Source: Apium graveolens
Taxonomy: Eukaryota; Streptophyta; Magnoliopsida; Apiales; Apiaceae
Reading direction: 5' to 3'
Length of the DNA: 64,000 nucleotides
NCBI RefSeq assembly: GCF_009905375.1
Contig: NC_133650.1
Location: 288,474,423 to 288,538,422, forward strand
The notes below the pieces were generated by a model, which searched no databases, was not told the DNA's origin, and saw only the letters and a program-made list of their open reading frames with translations. Shown here in pieces: positions 25,291 through 37,689 of this stretch. The position numbers were made by a program, and so were the translations under genes. Each line of letters begins with the position of its first letter. Position 1 is the first letter of the stretch.

Positions 25291-26848
25291 ATTTATAAGA
25301 CGATTAAAGTCCATAGTAGTTATGTTTCAATGGACTCAACGTCCATTTAAGAAATACTAAACACCAAACACCTCGAACTTTTATTAAAATGATTTTCAAA
25401 GATCGCATTCCCTCAACTATACTTTATCGTTCGAATAATAAATATCTATTTAATATTCATTTATTATGGGAGAAGTATTCTCCAGTGAATATTTATTTCA
25501 GACTCGATTAAATATTAAAGATTATTATATTACTTAAATATAAATTAGTTGAGGAATATTATTTCAAATATTCTTTTCAAGTAAACTCATTCGAGGTTTA
25601 ATTATTTATCGATTATCATTTAGCTATTTACTATTTATTAAAGGGTTTATTTATGATTTAAAAATCATAGAACCGGATTTAAATTACTTTCTGATTTTCA
25701 AAAATCATTCGAATAATTTCAGATCGTCGGAGAATATTATCCCGACTTATTTAATATTTTGAATATAGTTTCAAGGAGAAACTTTTCCCCCTTATTTAAT
25801 TATATGTTGACAACGGTCAACTCACATCCTTAGTACTTCCTCCGAAAATTTCGGAAGTACGTATATATATATATATATATACATTTATATCTTAGTAAGA
25901 TAAACTGTTTCTATCAACAAGAAAAATGCTTGGGGAACTTCGATGTGGTTTGAGTTCTTGAGATATGATAGAATTCTTTTAAAAGGACAAGGGATGGATA
26001 GACTCTGGTACTATGTGTGCTAGATGGACTACCAAAGGTATAGCAGGCGAAGGTACTCTGTGTACTCAGGAACTTGTGAAGTATGTGTATACCCAAAAAT
26101 GGGATACGTAGCCCGAATGCGGCAAGGGTGATAACCGGGATACAAAGGTGTCGTCCTTCTACTAGTTGGAAAAGGTTACTATTATCATATTATGACTGAA
26201 CATCGTATGCGGTGGCTCCAACGAGTGTCCTATTCTTCCAATTGGAATTGTGATGCAATACCGTAACCCAAGCTTAGGTGCTGGGTTTACTATTAAGGTA
26301 TTCATAGGTTAATAAAGTCCACTAAAGGATTGTTTTCATAAGAAGGTGTGTATCACCAAGGTAAACTATTTTCGAATAAAACGTAATTATCATATATGAT
26401 GTTTTACGTTTGTTTATCATACAGTCATTTCATACTGTATATTAATATGCTGGGCATTATAGCTCACTCTTGCTTTCTTTTAAATGACACAACACAACAG
26501 ATAACCAGTATGCCGGTGTGGGACTTAGTCGCTTGTAGTCATTGGGATAATCCCTGGAAGCTTTGTCTCAGGTGTGCCAGAGTATCAGATAGGTATAAGA
26601 TATCAGTCGTAATTATTGTAACTTCATGTAGAGGTTATGAATAATTGTTGAGATCCTGCAAAGTACATTTGAGTTTTAATAACAGATGATACTTGTTGTA
26701 CGTCGTTTCTAAGGCTATAACTTGTGAGTGTGTGAAATTGGGGGTCTGTGATATGGAATTATTGAATTATTGAGTTAATGCAGGTTACATATGACTGAAG
26801 GATTGCGTGACGACCCAGATTCCTGACCCCGGATTTGGAGGCGTTACA

Positions 26849-28870
26849 CTCTCTCATTGGCTACACGAATCTGTCTCTCAACCAACTTATGTAGATGATT
26901 TACTAGTAGAGCATATCTCTGGACTGGCCAACATCTCACATCATCTTCTGACCTCAAACATGAGCAACCAAGATTATCAAGCCATCATGCTTGCTTATAA
27001 TGAAGAGGTTGAGGAGCAAAAGGAGAAAATTCTCAATGATGCTGAGCCAGATGGGAATGTGGATGCATGGCTATCTGAGGACTTTGCCTTAGAGATGAAT
27101 CAAGTTCTGGCCATATTTAGAGAAGAGTATGTTACTATTCTGGGAAGCAATTGAAAAGACTTGAGTCCAGAAGCTGTCTATGATGCCATTACATGTATAC
27201 AAAGCTCAGCTCAAACATTTCATCTGTTTGGTAAGGCTCTTGAAATCAAACTCACTGGCCATGAAGACAGAATCAGGAAACTAGCGAATGAGAAAATGAA
27301 CATGATCATACCATCTCAAGAAAAGATCTCTTCTAAATTCAACCATTTTTCTGAGCAAATGGCTAGGATGGATCTTGCCTATATTGAGAAGTCAAAAACC
27401 TCAAACTATCCTTCACCAATCTACATGAAGTGATCCAGAAACAAATTACCCACTCAAATGAGACCAAGGTCCAGCTGGATCAACTTCACCAGAGCAGATT
27501 TAAGCCATCAGCTTTGCTAATGGAAGGGATCAAAGAGGCTATAGAAGAACACTTTGGCACATCTAACAATTCAGTCTCTACAGGGTCAAGTCACAGCATT
27601 GCAAGACTCCAACTCCTCTCTCACTGCACAAGTAGAGGCTTTGACATCTCTTGTCAAGAGCTAACAAACAAATATCCAAACTCTGGTGGATTCCCATAAG
27701 CATCTTCAAATGTAGAATTCTATAGCTTTAGGAGCCATCATGGGTAAATTCAACATACCACTACCATCTCTTCCTGAACAAGTAAGGTCTAAAATTCCTA
27801 CTCCCCTTCTCATGCCTGCCAACAAGACTAATGTGGAGATAGAGGCTAGGTTGGCACAATCAAGGTCATCTCAACATTAAGATCAAGGTGCTCGAAAGAA
27901 AGTTAAAGAAGTTGATCTTGATAAGGAGAGACTTATTAGGTCTACTGAAGGACCTAGTTTGAGCAAAGAGTTTGAAGAACTACTCAATGCCTTAAAAGCT
28001 TCTCTCAACAACAATCACTTCACATATAAAAAGGCCCTGGATAAGACAATCAATTTCATAAGAGTGATCAAGGTCAACAAGGACAACTTTCTGGAAGATA
28101 GGATAGTGGTTAATGCAAATGACTCAGGGACAGACAGATGTATGCAGGTGTCCCTCAATTGCCTTGTCTCAAAGAGGGCATCTGAGCTAGATATCTTTAT
28201 CAGAAAAGTTAAAGTTATAACTCGTGAAGATACCAAGCTATTAACTGCACTGAAAGATGCTCATGTAGCTACCTTTCCTGAAGCATATCTACATCCAAGC
28301 AAGAGAATATCATACATCTGTCTAACCACCAAACAATTCAGATTTTTCAATATCCCTAAACAATGTGTCAGGAGCAATGAGAAGCTTATCATGATCCTTG
28401 GAACTAGCTTAAAAGCTAAGAAAAACAAGGACCATGATGATATGGAAATGATAAAGCTACTAAGGAGATATCTGGATAATGCAGAAGTCAACCTGCCCAA
28501 AACTCAGTTTAACAATGATAACTTGGATGATGATGAGCACAAGAAGAGTGATCAGAATCCTTCTGGCTCAAATCCTAGTCAGTCTAGTAAGCCATCTGGT
28601 AGCAAGGGTGGAGAGAAGAAGGAGGAGGATGACAAGAAAGATAAAGAGAAGAAGAGAAGAGGGGAGAGGAAGAGCAGAAAACCTCATGATGATTCAGGAA
28701 CTCAAACAACCCTAAAAATCCAAATACAACCATCTCAAACCTTAGCTCAACCCACAACATTAACTATCTCTAACATCAAACCTTCCCAAACACCTAAGCC
28801 AAAATTTCTTTACAGACAAACAAAGAAAAGAGATAAGGCTGAAGTTGAAGAAAGAAGAAGGAGACATGAT
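26849..28870 (+). pseudogene. aORF of element 2, middle part
   Basis: Continuation of the aORF after the solo LTR. It carries several frames: 26849-27154, 27161-27433, 27430-27699 and a longer one ending at the next insertion (27959-28870). The frames encode Glu/Gln-rich helical segments and then a Lys/Glu-rich, low-complexity region with runs of basic and acidic residues. Shifts and stops separate the frames (for example TGA at 27152 and 27431). The frame is cut by the Athila-like insertion at 28871 with target duplication ATGAT. Confidence 0.7.
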
Positions 28871-30361
28871 TGTTAAGGCGAAAACACGCGCTAATATTCA
28901 CACAAGTATACGCGTTCGCAAGTAGTATAAGATATAAATCGGATTCGTTCCCACAGAGACTGGTTTAGGTTAAGTTAAATTTATGCACCTATGCAACAAT
29001 GTATGGTTATCTCTCAATGCCAAGACAAATAACAAATTGGGTTTTTATTAAATTAAGAGATTATACTAAATAACATTAACTAAGAGAATTGAGGTTGAAT
29101 TACTATATATGAAAAACATGGGATTCTAACTTCATTACTACTTCATTCAATAGCCTTATTGTTCTTAACCTTAGCATATGATGGTGATGACACTAATCAG
29201 ATAACACAAAACTGATAAACACCAACTTTCGTTGCACGAGTACCATTCTACCAGACATCCACAAAAGAGATAGAAGCTGAATAGGCACCAATTATATTGA
29301 GACCCTATATGTCTATAGAATTTGACAACATAACGGTTTAAGCACAAGTTATCTATCTTGATTACATAGGGCAAGTAAAACGGTTAGAATTACCTACGAA
29401 TCATGCATACACATACATGAACCTATGCTAGCATGGCAAGTTCTAAACCTCTATATTCACTGCCGCTTTAATAGAGATTAACACGCTATCTTATATGTTA
29501 GCTACGCACATAAGACGAATAAGCACAACCAATACTAGGATATCAATCAATCACCACACATTAAGATATCAAAATAATTAACTATTGAAATTCATAAGTA
29601 AATCCGCTAGAATCCCATGATAACGATTAGCCCATAATTGAACTCATCGTCACCATAGGTTCCAATGAAAGCATGGTATAAATAAGGTCTCAATAAACTG
29701 AATAATAATTAAAGTACGAATAAACGAGATCTAGGTTCAACAAGAACAAAAACGAGCATCCAAAGTTATAACTAATTCAAAGAATCACAAGTTGAAAAGA
29801 AGATCTTCTTTTTCGGAGTTGTTCTATGCTTCTAGGTATTCTCCTTGGTATCCCAATCTTCCCGGATGATGAAAACCCTTTTTTAAGTATATATACGCCC
29901 CTAGTGGACCTGGACCCTTAAAATCGTCAAATTCCACTCTAAAAAGGCTTTATGAGCGAAATCAGCGACCAGCCGCGCCTCAGGTGGTCGCCTCAGCTCT
30001 CCGGGCGGGCGCCTCAGCTCCCCAGCGGCCGCCCCACATACCAGGCGGGCGCCTGGAGCCTGTTTGGAAAATATTCTGATGAATCTTGTTTTGGCCATAA
30101 CTTGAGTTCTACTCGTCAGAATTAGGCGATTCAACTGCCCACACGAAGCTAACGAGATTCTCTACAACTTGACAATGGCCTAGGCTTCCAATTCTGATCA
30201 CTTTTTATCATATTTCCTTTTAAAGAGCCTATTTTCTTCATATAACTGATACTTGAAATGTAATACCACAAAAACACATCAAAATACCACCAACTTGAGT
30301 CCAAAACACCAATTTAAGCTTGTAATAAAGCGTCCCAAGTGGATATAAAATCCAATTATCA
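28871..30361 (-). mobile_element. 3' LTR of the Athila-like element
   Basis: This 1491-bp LTR matches 34320-35807. It contains a GC-rich stretch (about 29970-30062) with repeated GGCGGGCGCCT-type palindromes in an otherwise AT-rich LTR. In plus-strand orientation it starts TGTTAAGGCG and ends AATTATCA. Confidence 0.9.
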
Positions 30362-30374
30362 CACCCCCAAACTT
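30362..30374 (-). other. Polypurine tract of the Athila-like element
   Basis: The plus strand reads CACCCCCAAACTT next to the LTR; the minus strand is AAGTTTGGGGGTG, a purine run in the position expected directly before the 3' LTR. Confidence 0.75.
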
Positions 30375-31591
30375 GAATCGATGCTTGTCCTCAAGCATAA
30401 ACAGACTCAAAACTACAAAATAAACCTAATGCATGAATGCAACTACGTGAATGCAACTAAATGATAATGCAATCGATACCATCAGAATAACCATAACCAA
30501 ATGAATAAGCCAACGCCTCTAAGAATGGAATGACTTAAAACAGAGTTCGAATAAATCCCACAAAATAACTCACAAACCAGAAATGTGCGTGTGTGGAATG
30601 CTTAACAGATATCTCTCGATACTAGATCAATAACCATAACTTATCTATCATCGAAACAATCAAAAGTTTATAAACATAATAGACAATAAACACATTATGA
30701 CTCGCAAAACCTCCTTTATACTAGAGTTATACAAGGATTCACACTATTATTGAACACATAACAAAGATGCTTATTTGACCGTGCAATGAATGAGGTCCCG
30801 AAAGACTTATGCAATAATACCCATGTAGTGAGCGTTAGGTTAGCGGATCCCAGACTATAAAATCCTTAGATCACTAGGCACAAAGTCCCCTAGAACTTAT
30901 TAACTTGAGTATTAAAGAGCTCACTCTTGATCAATTATGCATAAACACATACTTTCTTTTTTCTTTTCTTTTTTTCTTTTTTCTTTTTTTTACAATAATT
31001 TCTGAATGAGTGTGTTTCGCTCCATCTCATTTAACCGTAGACTACTCATAAAAATATGAGCCGGCTACTAGCCATTTGACGCCTAGCCTTACAACAACTA
31101 GCAATGAAATCCAAGTTTTTCTGCAGATAAAAAAATCAGTGTTTTTACGTCATTACGAGAATATCACAAATTCTAAATATAACCAAGTGATTAAATCTCA
31201 ACAACAAACAAGTATGATCATGATCTAGATCAAAAGCAACCCTATAAGACTTTGTGAAAATATTTATTTCTGGCATGCAAATCAATTCATTAGGACTTAA
31301 ACATCCCTCTATTCATCATCACCACACTCAAATCAACATCAACTTATCAAATATCATAGTTTATCTTAAGGGATCATGCTAAATATGCATGCAAATGCAA
31401 CTATATGAAATCACATAAAAATAAACAAATATGTTCTAAATGAACAATCATGCAAAAATATGAATGAACTAAACTAAACATGCAATATAAATATTTATGG
31501 ACACACACATTACTAATCCTCACATTATCACCCCCAAACTTAAAATTTTCAATGTTCTAATTGAAGGTAATAATAAGGATTTCAGGCATAC
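30375..31591 (-). other. Non-coding internal region of the Athila-like element
   Basis: About 1.2 kb without a credible frame, with a T/C-rich run at 30952-30992. Full-length relatives carry pol or an extra ORF here; neither is visible. Confidence 0.6.
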
Positions 31592-31819
31592 CTAATTAGC
31601 AGGAGAGTCACCCTCGTCAGGTGGAGGATCAGGTGGCCAATTAACCTCGCCACCAGTGTCTCGGACAACAGTACTGAAAGCGTGTGTCAAATCTTCAGCA
31701 AAATGATGGTGAATGTCGTGCATGGCCTCCATACGCCTAGTCACTCGCCTGTACTGCTCATCACCAAGACCAAACCTATCAAATGTCTGTGGCACATGAG
31801 AAGAACCCTTTGTAGGCAC
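31592..31819 (-). pseudogene. Short unassigned frame downstream of protease
   Basis: A 75-codon frame with a motif FDRFGLGDEQYRRV and a His-rich HDIHHHF segment, ending in a Pro/Asp-rich tail. It follows the protease-like segment and may be the displaced C-terminus of the element's polyprotein. No enzyme motif is recognised. Confidence 0.4.
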
Positions 31820-31840
31820 TGGAAGATCCGTCCAGCCACT

Positions 31841-32839
31841 CTATACATCATCAAATATATATCCCAAGCCCTTATCATGTGGTGCACCTAAGAATGAATA
31901 ATTCAAGTGATCTGGCAGTCCGTTGAGCTCAAGTGTGGGAGCTTCTTCAATAGATGGTTCAAAATGCACCTGAAATTTTTTTAACTCTGCTAACCCAAGA
32001 GAATCGAATGGCAAATCCAACTTCCTCTTCCACGGAGGTGCATTCAAAACCTGAATTTGCTCTACTTTAAAGCACTCCTCTTTAGCTGTGGGTAACTTTA
32101 TTTTCTTGAACACATTAAAAGTGACCTTTTGATCGTGAACCTTCATCATAAGCTCTTCTTTTTGCACATCGATCATAGTTCGGCCTGTAGCCAAGAATGG
32201 TCTTCACAAAATAATGAGAATCTTTTTATCTTCCTCGAAATCAAGAAATACAAAGTCAGCAGGAAAGATGAGTTTATCCACCTTGACCAAGACATCCTCC
32301 ACTATACCTCGTGGATAAGCGATGGAACGGTAAGCTAGTTGCAATGACATGTATGTTGGTTTCGGATCAGGCAGACCAAGCTTCTTGAAGATAGATAAGG
32401 GCATCAGATTGATGCTAGCTCCTAAATCACATAAACACTTGTCAAACGACAAGTTTCCGATGGTGCAAGGAATAGTGAAGCTTAATCTTCGGAGGCAACT
32501 TCTGTTGCAGCACAGCACTGCATTCCTCCGTTAGAGCAACGGTCTCTAAGTCATCGAGTTTCACTTTCCGAGAGAAAATACCTTTCATAAACCTCACATA
32601 TCTAGGCATCTGTTCAAGAGCTTCAACAAAAGGTATGTTGATATGAAGTTTCTTGAACACCTCCAAAAACTTCTCAAACTGCTTATCCAGCTTTTTCTTC
32701 TATAGCCTCTTAGGAAAAGGAGGTGGAGGATAGATCTGTTTCTCCCCTGTATTACCCTCAGGAGGAGTGTGTTCCACAGTAGTCTTCCTTGGTTCCACTT
32801 CTGCTTCCTTCTACACTTCTTCTTCAGCCACAACTGCAT
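31841..32839 (-). pseudogene. Aspartic-protease-like segment of the Athila-like element, broken
   Basis: The minus-strand frame at 32518-32204 includes CDLGASINLMP, the form of the retroviral-type aspartic protease active site (D-[ST]-G-A) seen in Athila elements; the central Ser/Thr is Leu here. It is followed by a hydrophobic-Gly strand and a D-F-V-x-L-D-F-E-E-D block. Neighbouring frames (32839-32594, 32666-32442, 32194-31841) carry the linker between gag and protease and the protease C-terminal side, separated by shifts. Confidence 0.65.
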
Positions 32840-34183
32840 TTTTTGAATCTTGAGATTTTTCGGGATCTTCGTCTTGCTGAATTTGGGGGCTTGCGACCTT
32901 TCCAGACCTCAAGGTGATGGCGTTCACCTGTTCTTCAACTTCCCTCTTGCCTGGATTTGTTTCTGTATCACTAGGAAGCGTTCCTGGTGGTCGATTTAAT
33001 AAGGCATTAGCAATTTGCCCTATTTGGTTCTCCAGAGTCTTGATAGAAACAGCCTGGCTTTGGCATATAAGAGCCTGGTTTTTGCACATAAGCCGCAACT
33101 CCTCCAATTCAGATTTTTCATTCGAAGATAGACATGCACCATAAGTTTGTTGTTTTGGTGTAATTTGTTGCTGAAAACCAGGAGGGTTAAATAACTTATT
33201 TCCAAACTGCTGGAACGGCTGTTGCATCGTATTCTGATTGTTGCTCCATCTGAAGTTAGGATGATTCTAGTTGTCAGGATGATAAGTGTCTGGAACTGGT
33301 TGCTGCGATCTCTGAAAGTTGCTCACAAATTGAGTTGATTCACTAGATATAGCGCATTGCTCCGTCACATGCGAACCTGCACATAGCTCACAAACACTGG
33401 TTATCTGATTAACACCCAGGTTAGCCAGAGAATCGATCTTCATAGACAACGCCTTTAGTTGAGCAGTGATAGCCGTAACTGTATCCACTTCAAGAACTCC
33501 TGCTACCTTGCCCTGTGGACATCTCTGGGTTGGATACTGATATTCATTAGCAGCCATTAGTTCAATTAGATCATAAGCTTCCTCATAGCTCTTTGCCCAT
33601 AATGTTCCGCCTGCTGCTGCATCGAGCATGGGTCTGGACTGTGCTCCCAACCTATTGTAAAAACAATTGATGATCATCCAATCAGGCATTCCATGATGAG
33701 GACACTTCCTAAGCATCTCCTTGTAGCGCTCCCAAGCTTCATATAAAGATTCTCCTAATTGCTGCACAAATTGAGTAAGAGCATTCCTGATTACAGTTGT
33801 CTTCGCCATAAGGAAGAATTTAGTAAGAAACTTCTGAGCAAGATCTTCCCAAGTACTAATCGAACCAGCTGGTAGAGAGTGTAACCAGCTCTTAGCCTTA
33901 TCCTTTAGAGAGAATGGGAACAATCTCAACTTCACAGCATCTTCAGAAACACTGTTGAACTTGAAGGTGTCGCAGATCTCAATAAAATCCCTAATGTGCA
34001 TATTGGGATCTTTAGTTGGAGAACCCTAAACTGGATTGAATTCTGCACCCATTGAATTATGATAGGCTTTATCTCAAAGGTATTAGCTGTGATAGCTGGC
34101 CTGACAATGCTAGATTGAATGTCATTGATCTTGGGTTGAGAAAAATCCATCAAGGCTTTCGTTCGTGCTGCTGGATCTCCCAT
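32811..34183 (-). pseudogene. gag of the Athila-like element, broken
   Basis: The start is placed at ATG 34183 on the minus strand (MGDPAARTKAL). A single-base loss near 34030 shifts the frame, which continues from about 34001 with the retrotransposon gag domain: R-D-F-I-E-I-C, L-F-P-F-S-L-K-D-K-A-K-S-W-L, and F-x-x-K-F-F blocks. A zinc-knuckle-like CELC...H...C lies at about 33390-33360. Another stop at 33267 separates a Gln-rich C-terminal part (33227-32811) with an N-Q-I-G-Q-I-A motif. Gag forms the particle shell. Confidence 0.8.
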
Positions 34184-34290
34184 TATAAAGAGTACCTGAA
34201 ACACAAACAAATAAATCGTGAAAGTAAAAGAATCTGAGTCAGTGAACTTTAACGACCACTGATGACAAGCACATAAACTAAAAATTAACA

Positions 34291-34313
34291 CCGAGTCCCC
34301 GGTAGTGGCGCCA
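34291..34313 (-). other. Primer-binding site of the Athila-like element
   Basis: The minus strand reads TGGCGCCACTACCGGGGA six bases after the 5' LTR end. It resembles the TGGCGCC...CCGGGGA primer site typical of Athila/Tat elements. The tRNA identity is not established here. Confidence 0.75.
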
Positions 34314-34319
34314 AAAACT

Positions 34320-35807
34320 TGTTAGGATGAAAACACGCACTAATATTCATGCAAGTATACACGTTCGCAAGTAGTATAAGATATAAATCAGATTTGTTCC
34401 CACAGAGACTGGTTTAGGTTAAGTTAAATTTATGCACCTATGCAATAATGTATGGTTATCGCTCAATGCTAAGACAAATAACAAATCGGGTTTTTATTAA
34501 AATAAGAGATTATACTAAATAACATAAACTAAGAGAATTGAGGTTGAGTTACTATATATGACAAACATGGGATTCTAACTTCATTACTACTTCATTCAAT
34601 AGCCTTATTGTTCTTAACCTTAGCATGTGATGGTGATGACACTAATCAGATAACATGAAACTGATAAAAGCCAACTTTCATTGCATGAGTACCATTCTAC
34701 CAGACATTCACAAAAGAGATAGAAGCTGAATAGGCACCAATTATATTGAGACCCTATATGTCTATAGAATTTGACAACATAACGGTTTAATCACAAGTTA
34801 TCTATCTTGATTACATAGGGCAAGTAAAACGGTTAGAATTACCTACGAATCATGCATACACATACATGAACCTATGCTAGCATGGCAAGTTCTAAACCTC
34901 TATATTCACTGTCGCTTCAATAGAGATTAACACGCTATCTTATATGTTAGCTACGCACATATGACGAATAAGCACAACCAATACTAGGATATCAATCAAT
35001 CACCACACACCAAGATATCAAAATAATTAACTATTAAAATTCATAAGTAAATCCGCTAGAATCCCATGATAACGATTAGCCCATAATTGAACTCATCGTC
35101 ACCATGGGTTCCAATGAAAGCATGGTATAAACAAGGTCTTAATAAACTGAATAATAATTAAAGTACGAATAAACGAAATCTAGGTTCAACAAGAACGAAA
35201 ACGAGCATACAAAGTTACAACTAATTCAAAGAATCACAAGTTGAAAACAAGATCTTCTTTTTCGGAGTTGTTCTGTGCTTCTAGGTCTTCTCCTTGGTAT
35301 CCCAATCTTCCCGGATGATGAAAACCCTTTTTTTAAGTATATATACGCCCCTAGTGGACCTGGACCCTTAAAATCGTCAAATTCCACTCAAAAAAGGCTT
35401 TTTCAGCGAAATCAGCGACTAGTCGCGCCTCAGGCGGCCGCCTCAGCTCTCCGGGAGGGCGCCTCAGCTCCCAAGCAGCCGCCCCACATACCAGGCAGGC
35501 GCATGGAGCCTGTCTGGAAAAAATTCTGATGAATCTTGTTTTGGCCATAACTTGAGTTCTACTCGTCAGAATTAGGTGATTCAACTGCCCATACGAAGCT
35601 AACGAGATTCTCTACATCCTGAAAATGTCCTAGGCTTCCAATTCTGATCACGTTTTATCATATTTCCTTTAAAACTCTTTTCTTCATTTAACTGATACCT
35701 GAAATGTAATAACACAAAAACACATCAAAATACCAACAACTTGAGTCCAAAACACCAATTTAAGCTTGTAATAAAGCATTCCAAGGGAATATAAAATCCA
35801 CTTATCA
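34320..35807 (-). mobile_element. 5' LTR of the Athila-like element
   Basis: This 1488-bp LTR is a near copy of 28871-30361, including the GC-rich palindrome block (about 35425-35517). Its end is followed by the ATGAT target duplication and the continuing aORF of element 2. Confidence 0.9.
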
Positions 35808-36082
35808 ATGATGAAGAAATAGATATGTTTATAAAAAGATCAAAAGAGTTGAAAGCAAAAGGAATGAGCAGAATTTCTAAAGATGGTAGATTTTTAAACA
35901 TCAAAGTTGGTGGATTCTCAAGATTCAGCTTAGAGTATCTGGACCAGGGTTATCCTAAGGAAGCAAGGGAAAAACTTGTGGAAGCTCTAAGTGGAACACT
36001 CATCATAGAAGAACTTGAAATTCTTGATCACTTGATGGATAAACTTAGGGAAGAAGCAGATGTAAAAACTATTTTTATCTGA
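35808..36082 (+). pseudogene. aORF of element 2, 3' end
   Basis: The frame resumes after ATGAT with E-E-I-D-M-F-I-K-R-S-K and runs to a TGA at about 36080. It is the C-terminal portion of the aORF, with helical, charged sequence. It is followed by about 150 bp of untranslated DNA and the polypurine tract. Confidence 0.7.
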
Positions 36083-36232
36083 CTCTTGTAATCATGGAAC
36101 CTGGTGAATCTTATGTTGTACAAACTGTAATTCTATTAAGCTCTATATTTTAATTTTATCCTCCATCAGTTTTAAACTTGGGGTTAGTCTTGTTAACATG
36201 CATGAATTTGTGTTAAGCAATCTTCTCACAAA

Positions 36233-36243
36233 TTGGGGAAGAT
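36233..36243 (+). other. Polypurine tract of element 2
   Basis: TTGGGGAAGAT directly precedes the 3' LTR, matching the TTGGGGGAGAT of element 1 at one changed base. Confidence 0.8.
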
Positions 36244-37651
36244 TGTTGTAAAAGACATGCCTGTACTTTAACAAGACTAAGACAATTTGTCAAACCTGAG
36301 TAAGTTGTATTGTTATCTAAATTTGTATTTTGTACTTGTAACACTTAAAGTCTGTAAAAATGCAAAGGAGCAGACTGAAGTCTTTTTCCTAAAACAGTAT
36401 CAAGCCTAAGGATTCTATCTGGAAGAAGATCAAGAAGATCATGCCTCAGAAGAATTTTGAAGAAGCTTGGAGTTGAATAAATCTGTTTGGAAAAAAATAT
36501 CCTAAGTCAAGATCTCTACAAGTCACAGATTTAATGTTATAGAGAAGTCATTCGAGAACTCCAGAATGGCTTATCGAGAAGTCATTCAAGTTTCAGAGAG
36601 TACCGACGGAAAAGGAACATCCATCAGAATAGTACTTTGGCTAGTCGACGGATGACTGCTGTTAGGCACATTCGTCGGGTTATAATCACTACTCGATGGA
36701 TGAGAAATATCCACCGGGATAGAAAAAATGAATGAATTCAGAATGAAGAAGTCAGAAAAGCTATTAGAGAACTCAGGAAGATATCGACAAGCAAAATTGA
36801 AGAAATGAAGATTGAAGATATCAACAAGTCATTCCTTCACTAGAAAACTTAGAGTTATCGACAAGTCTACATTCAGTAGAGAACTCTGAGTTATCGATAA
36901 ATCAAAGTGAAGATGTGAAGACTAGAGATCTCGACAAGCTTAAGACCTCTACAAGACAAACTCAATATGGAGTGCTAGAGATCTCGATAAGCCTATATAC
37001 TTATAGAGATGTCAAGTGTTCTATTAATTTAAACTGGAGATCTCGAGGTACAGTCTCAAAGTACAGAATTGCAGATCAGTTCAATATCCAAGATAAATAA
37101 TCAATAAACAATCCAACAACTAGATTGACAAGTCTACAAAAAGCAGCTTGAAGAGTTTGCAAGATCAATGGCAAAGATTAACTGACAGAGGAAGATTAAA
37201 GTGAACACGGGATGCTAAAGATATGCTAAGCCAGCAATGGAAGATTTGTTTTTCCAATATATAGAAATGACAAGTGACAGTTTAGAAAAACAAATAGCAT
37301 GTTTATTATCCACTTTGTAAACCGGTAGTTAACTGAGTTATAAAGTTAACACTGGTCCTCTAATTAGAAGTAACAATTTAGATCAAATCTCTTGTATCAC
37401 TCTCAAGAAGAAGCTGAGCTCTTTAACATCAAAGAGCTTAGAAATTTTATAGGGAGACAGTCTTAATTTTTAATATTAAAATTAAGTGAGTTTTGAAGAT
37501 CTGCGTTCTTTATTTTCTACAAGTTTAGATTCTGCATGAACACTTTTCTATACAAGATTTAATTTACTTTGTTCTACCAATAACTTTCAAGAAAAGTCTA
37601 AAATCAGAAAAACACATTCACCCCCCTCTGTCTGTGATTCATTACCTAACA
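36244..37651 (+). mobile_element. 3' LTR of element 2
   Basis: This 1408-bp LTR starts TGTTGTAAAAGACATG and ends ATTACCTAACA. It matches the 5' LTR with scattered substitutions plus an extra 45 bp around 36940-36985. Repeated CGACGGATG and ATCTCGATAAG-type motifs are present. Confidence 0.9.
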
Positions 37652-37689
37652 AAACTAACCTTTATTAAAAAATGTTTCAATAACACACT

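Larger units (their letters stand above)
18710..26848 (-). mobile_element. Large solo LTR (outer), interrupted
   Basis: TGTAAGAACCC at 18710 and GGCGTTACA ending 26848 are flanked by identical CTCTC repeats (18705-18709 and 26849-26853). Removing the nested element and its duplicated 5 bp leaves about 4.2 kb with no coding frame and no repeated second LTR, so a solo LTR is the best reading. The minus orientation follows from comparison with the nested copy: its reverse complement starts TGTAACGCCTCC and ends GGGTTCTTACA. TGTAAC...GTTACA termini are common in chromovirus-type Ty3/gypsy LTRs, but the lineage is not proved. Confidence 0.75.
28871..35807 (-). mobile_element. Athila-like Ty3/gypsy element, non-autonomous, minus strand
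   Basis: LTRs at 28871-30361 and 34320-35807 are flanked by ATGAT on both sides (28866-28870, 35808-35812). Reading the minus strand, the order is LTR, primer-binding site, gag, protease-like segment, a short unassigned frame, about 1.2 kb of non-coding DNA, polypurine tract, LTR. Integrase, reverse transcriptase and RNase H are absent. The primer site TGGCGCCACTACCGGGGA and the gag-protease type fit the Athila/Tat lineage. Confidence 0.85.
13053..37651 (+). mobile_element. Sirevirus-like Ty1/copia element 2 (pol-less), with nested insertions
   Basis: TG...CA LTRs at 13053-14415 and 36244-37651 enclose a primer-binding site, gag, an aORF and a polypurine tract, all on the plus strand. Flanks are AAACA on the left and AAACT on the right, a 4-of-5 match for a 5-bp target duplication. 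The insertion site is the X/Y junction, shown uninterrupted near 48470. The element contains three later insertions (18710-26848 with 19408-23342 inside it, and 28871-35807). No protease, integrase, reverse transcriptase or RNase H is present, so it would depend on enzymes from a relative. Confidence 0.85.

Noticed and set aside
26396..26644. 82-codon frame
   Set aside because: Inside the outer solo LTR, no recognisable domain and no conservation with the inner copy.
18710..26848. A single DNA transposon with very long terminal inverted repeats
   Set aside because: Two independent 5-bp target duplications (CTCTC and AGAAG) and TG...CA ends for both units fit two nested LTRs better.
29901..30134. 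Minus-strand frame over the GC-rich LTR block (also 35351-35584)
   Set aside because: Its Arg/Pro-rich repeats follow from the palindrome cluster inside an LTR.
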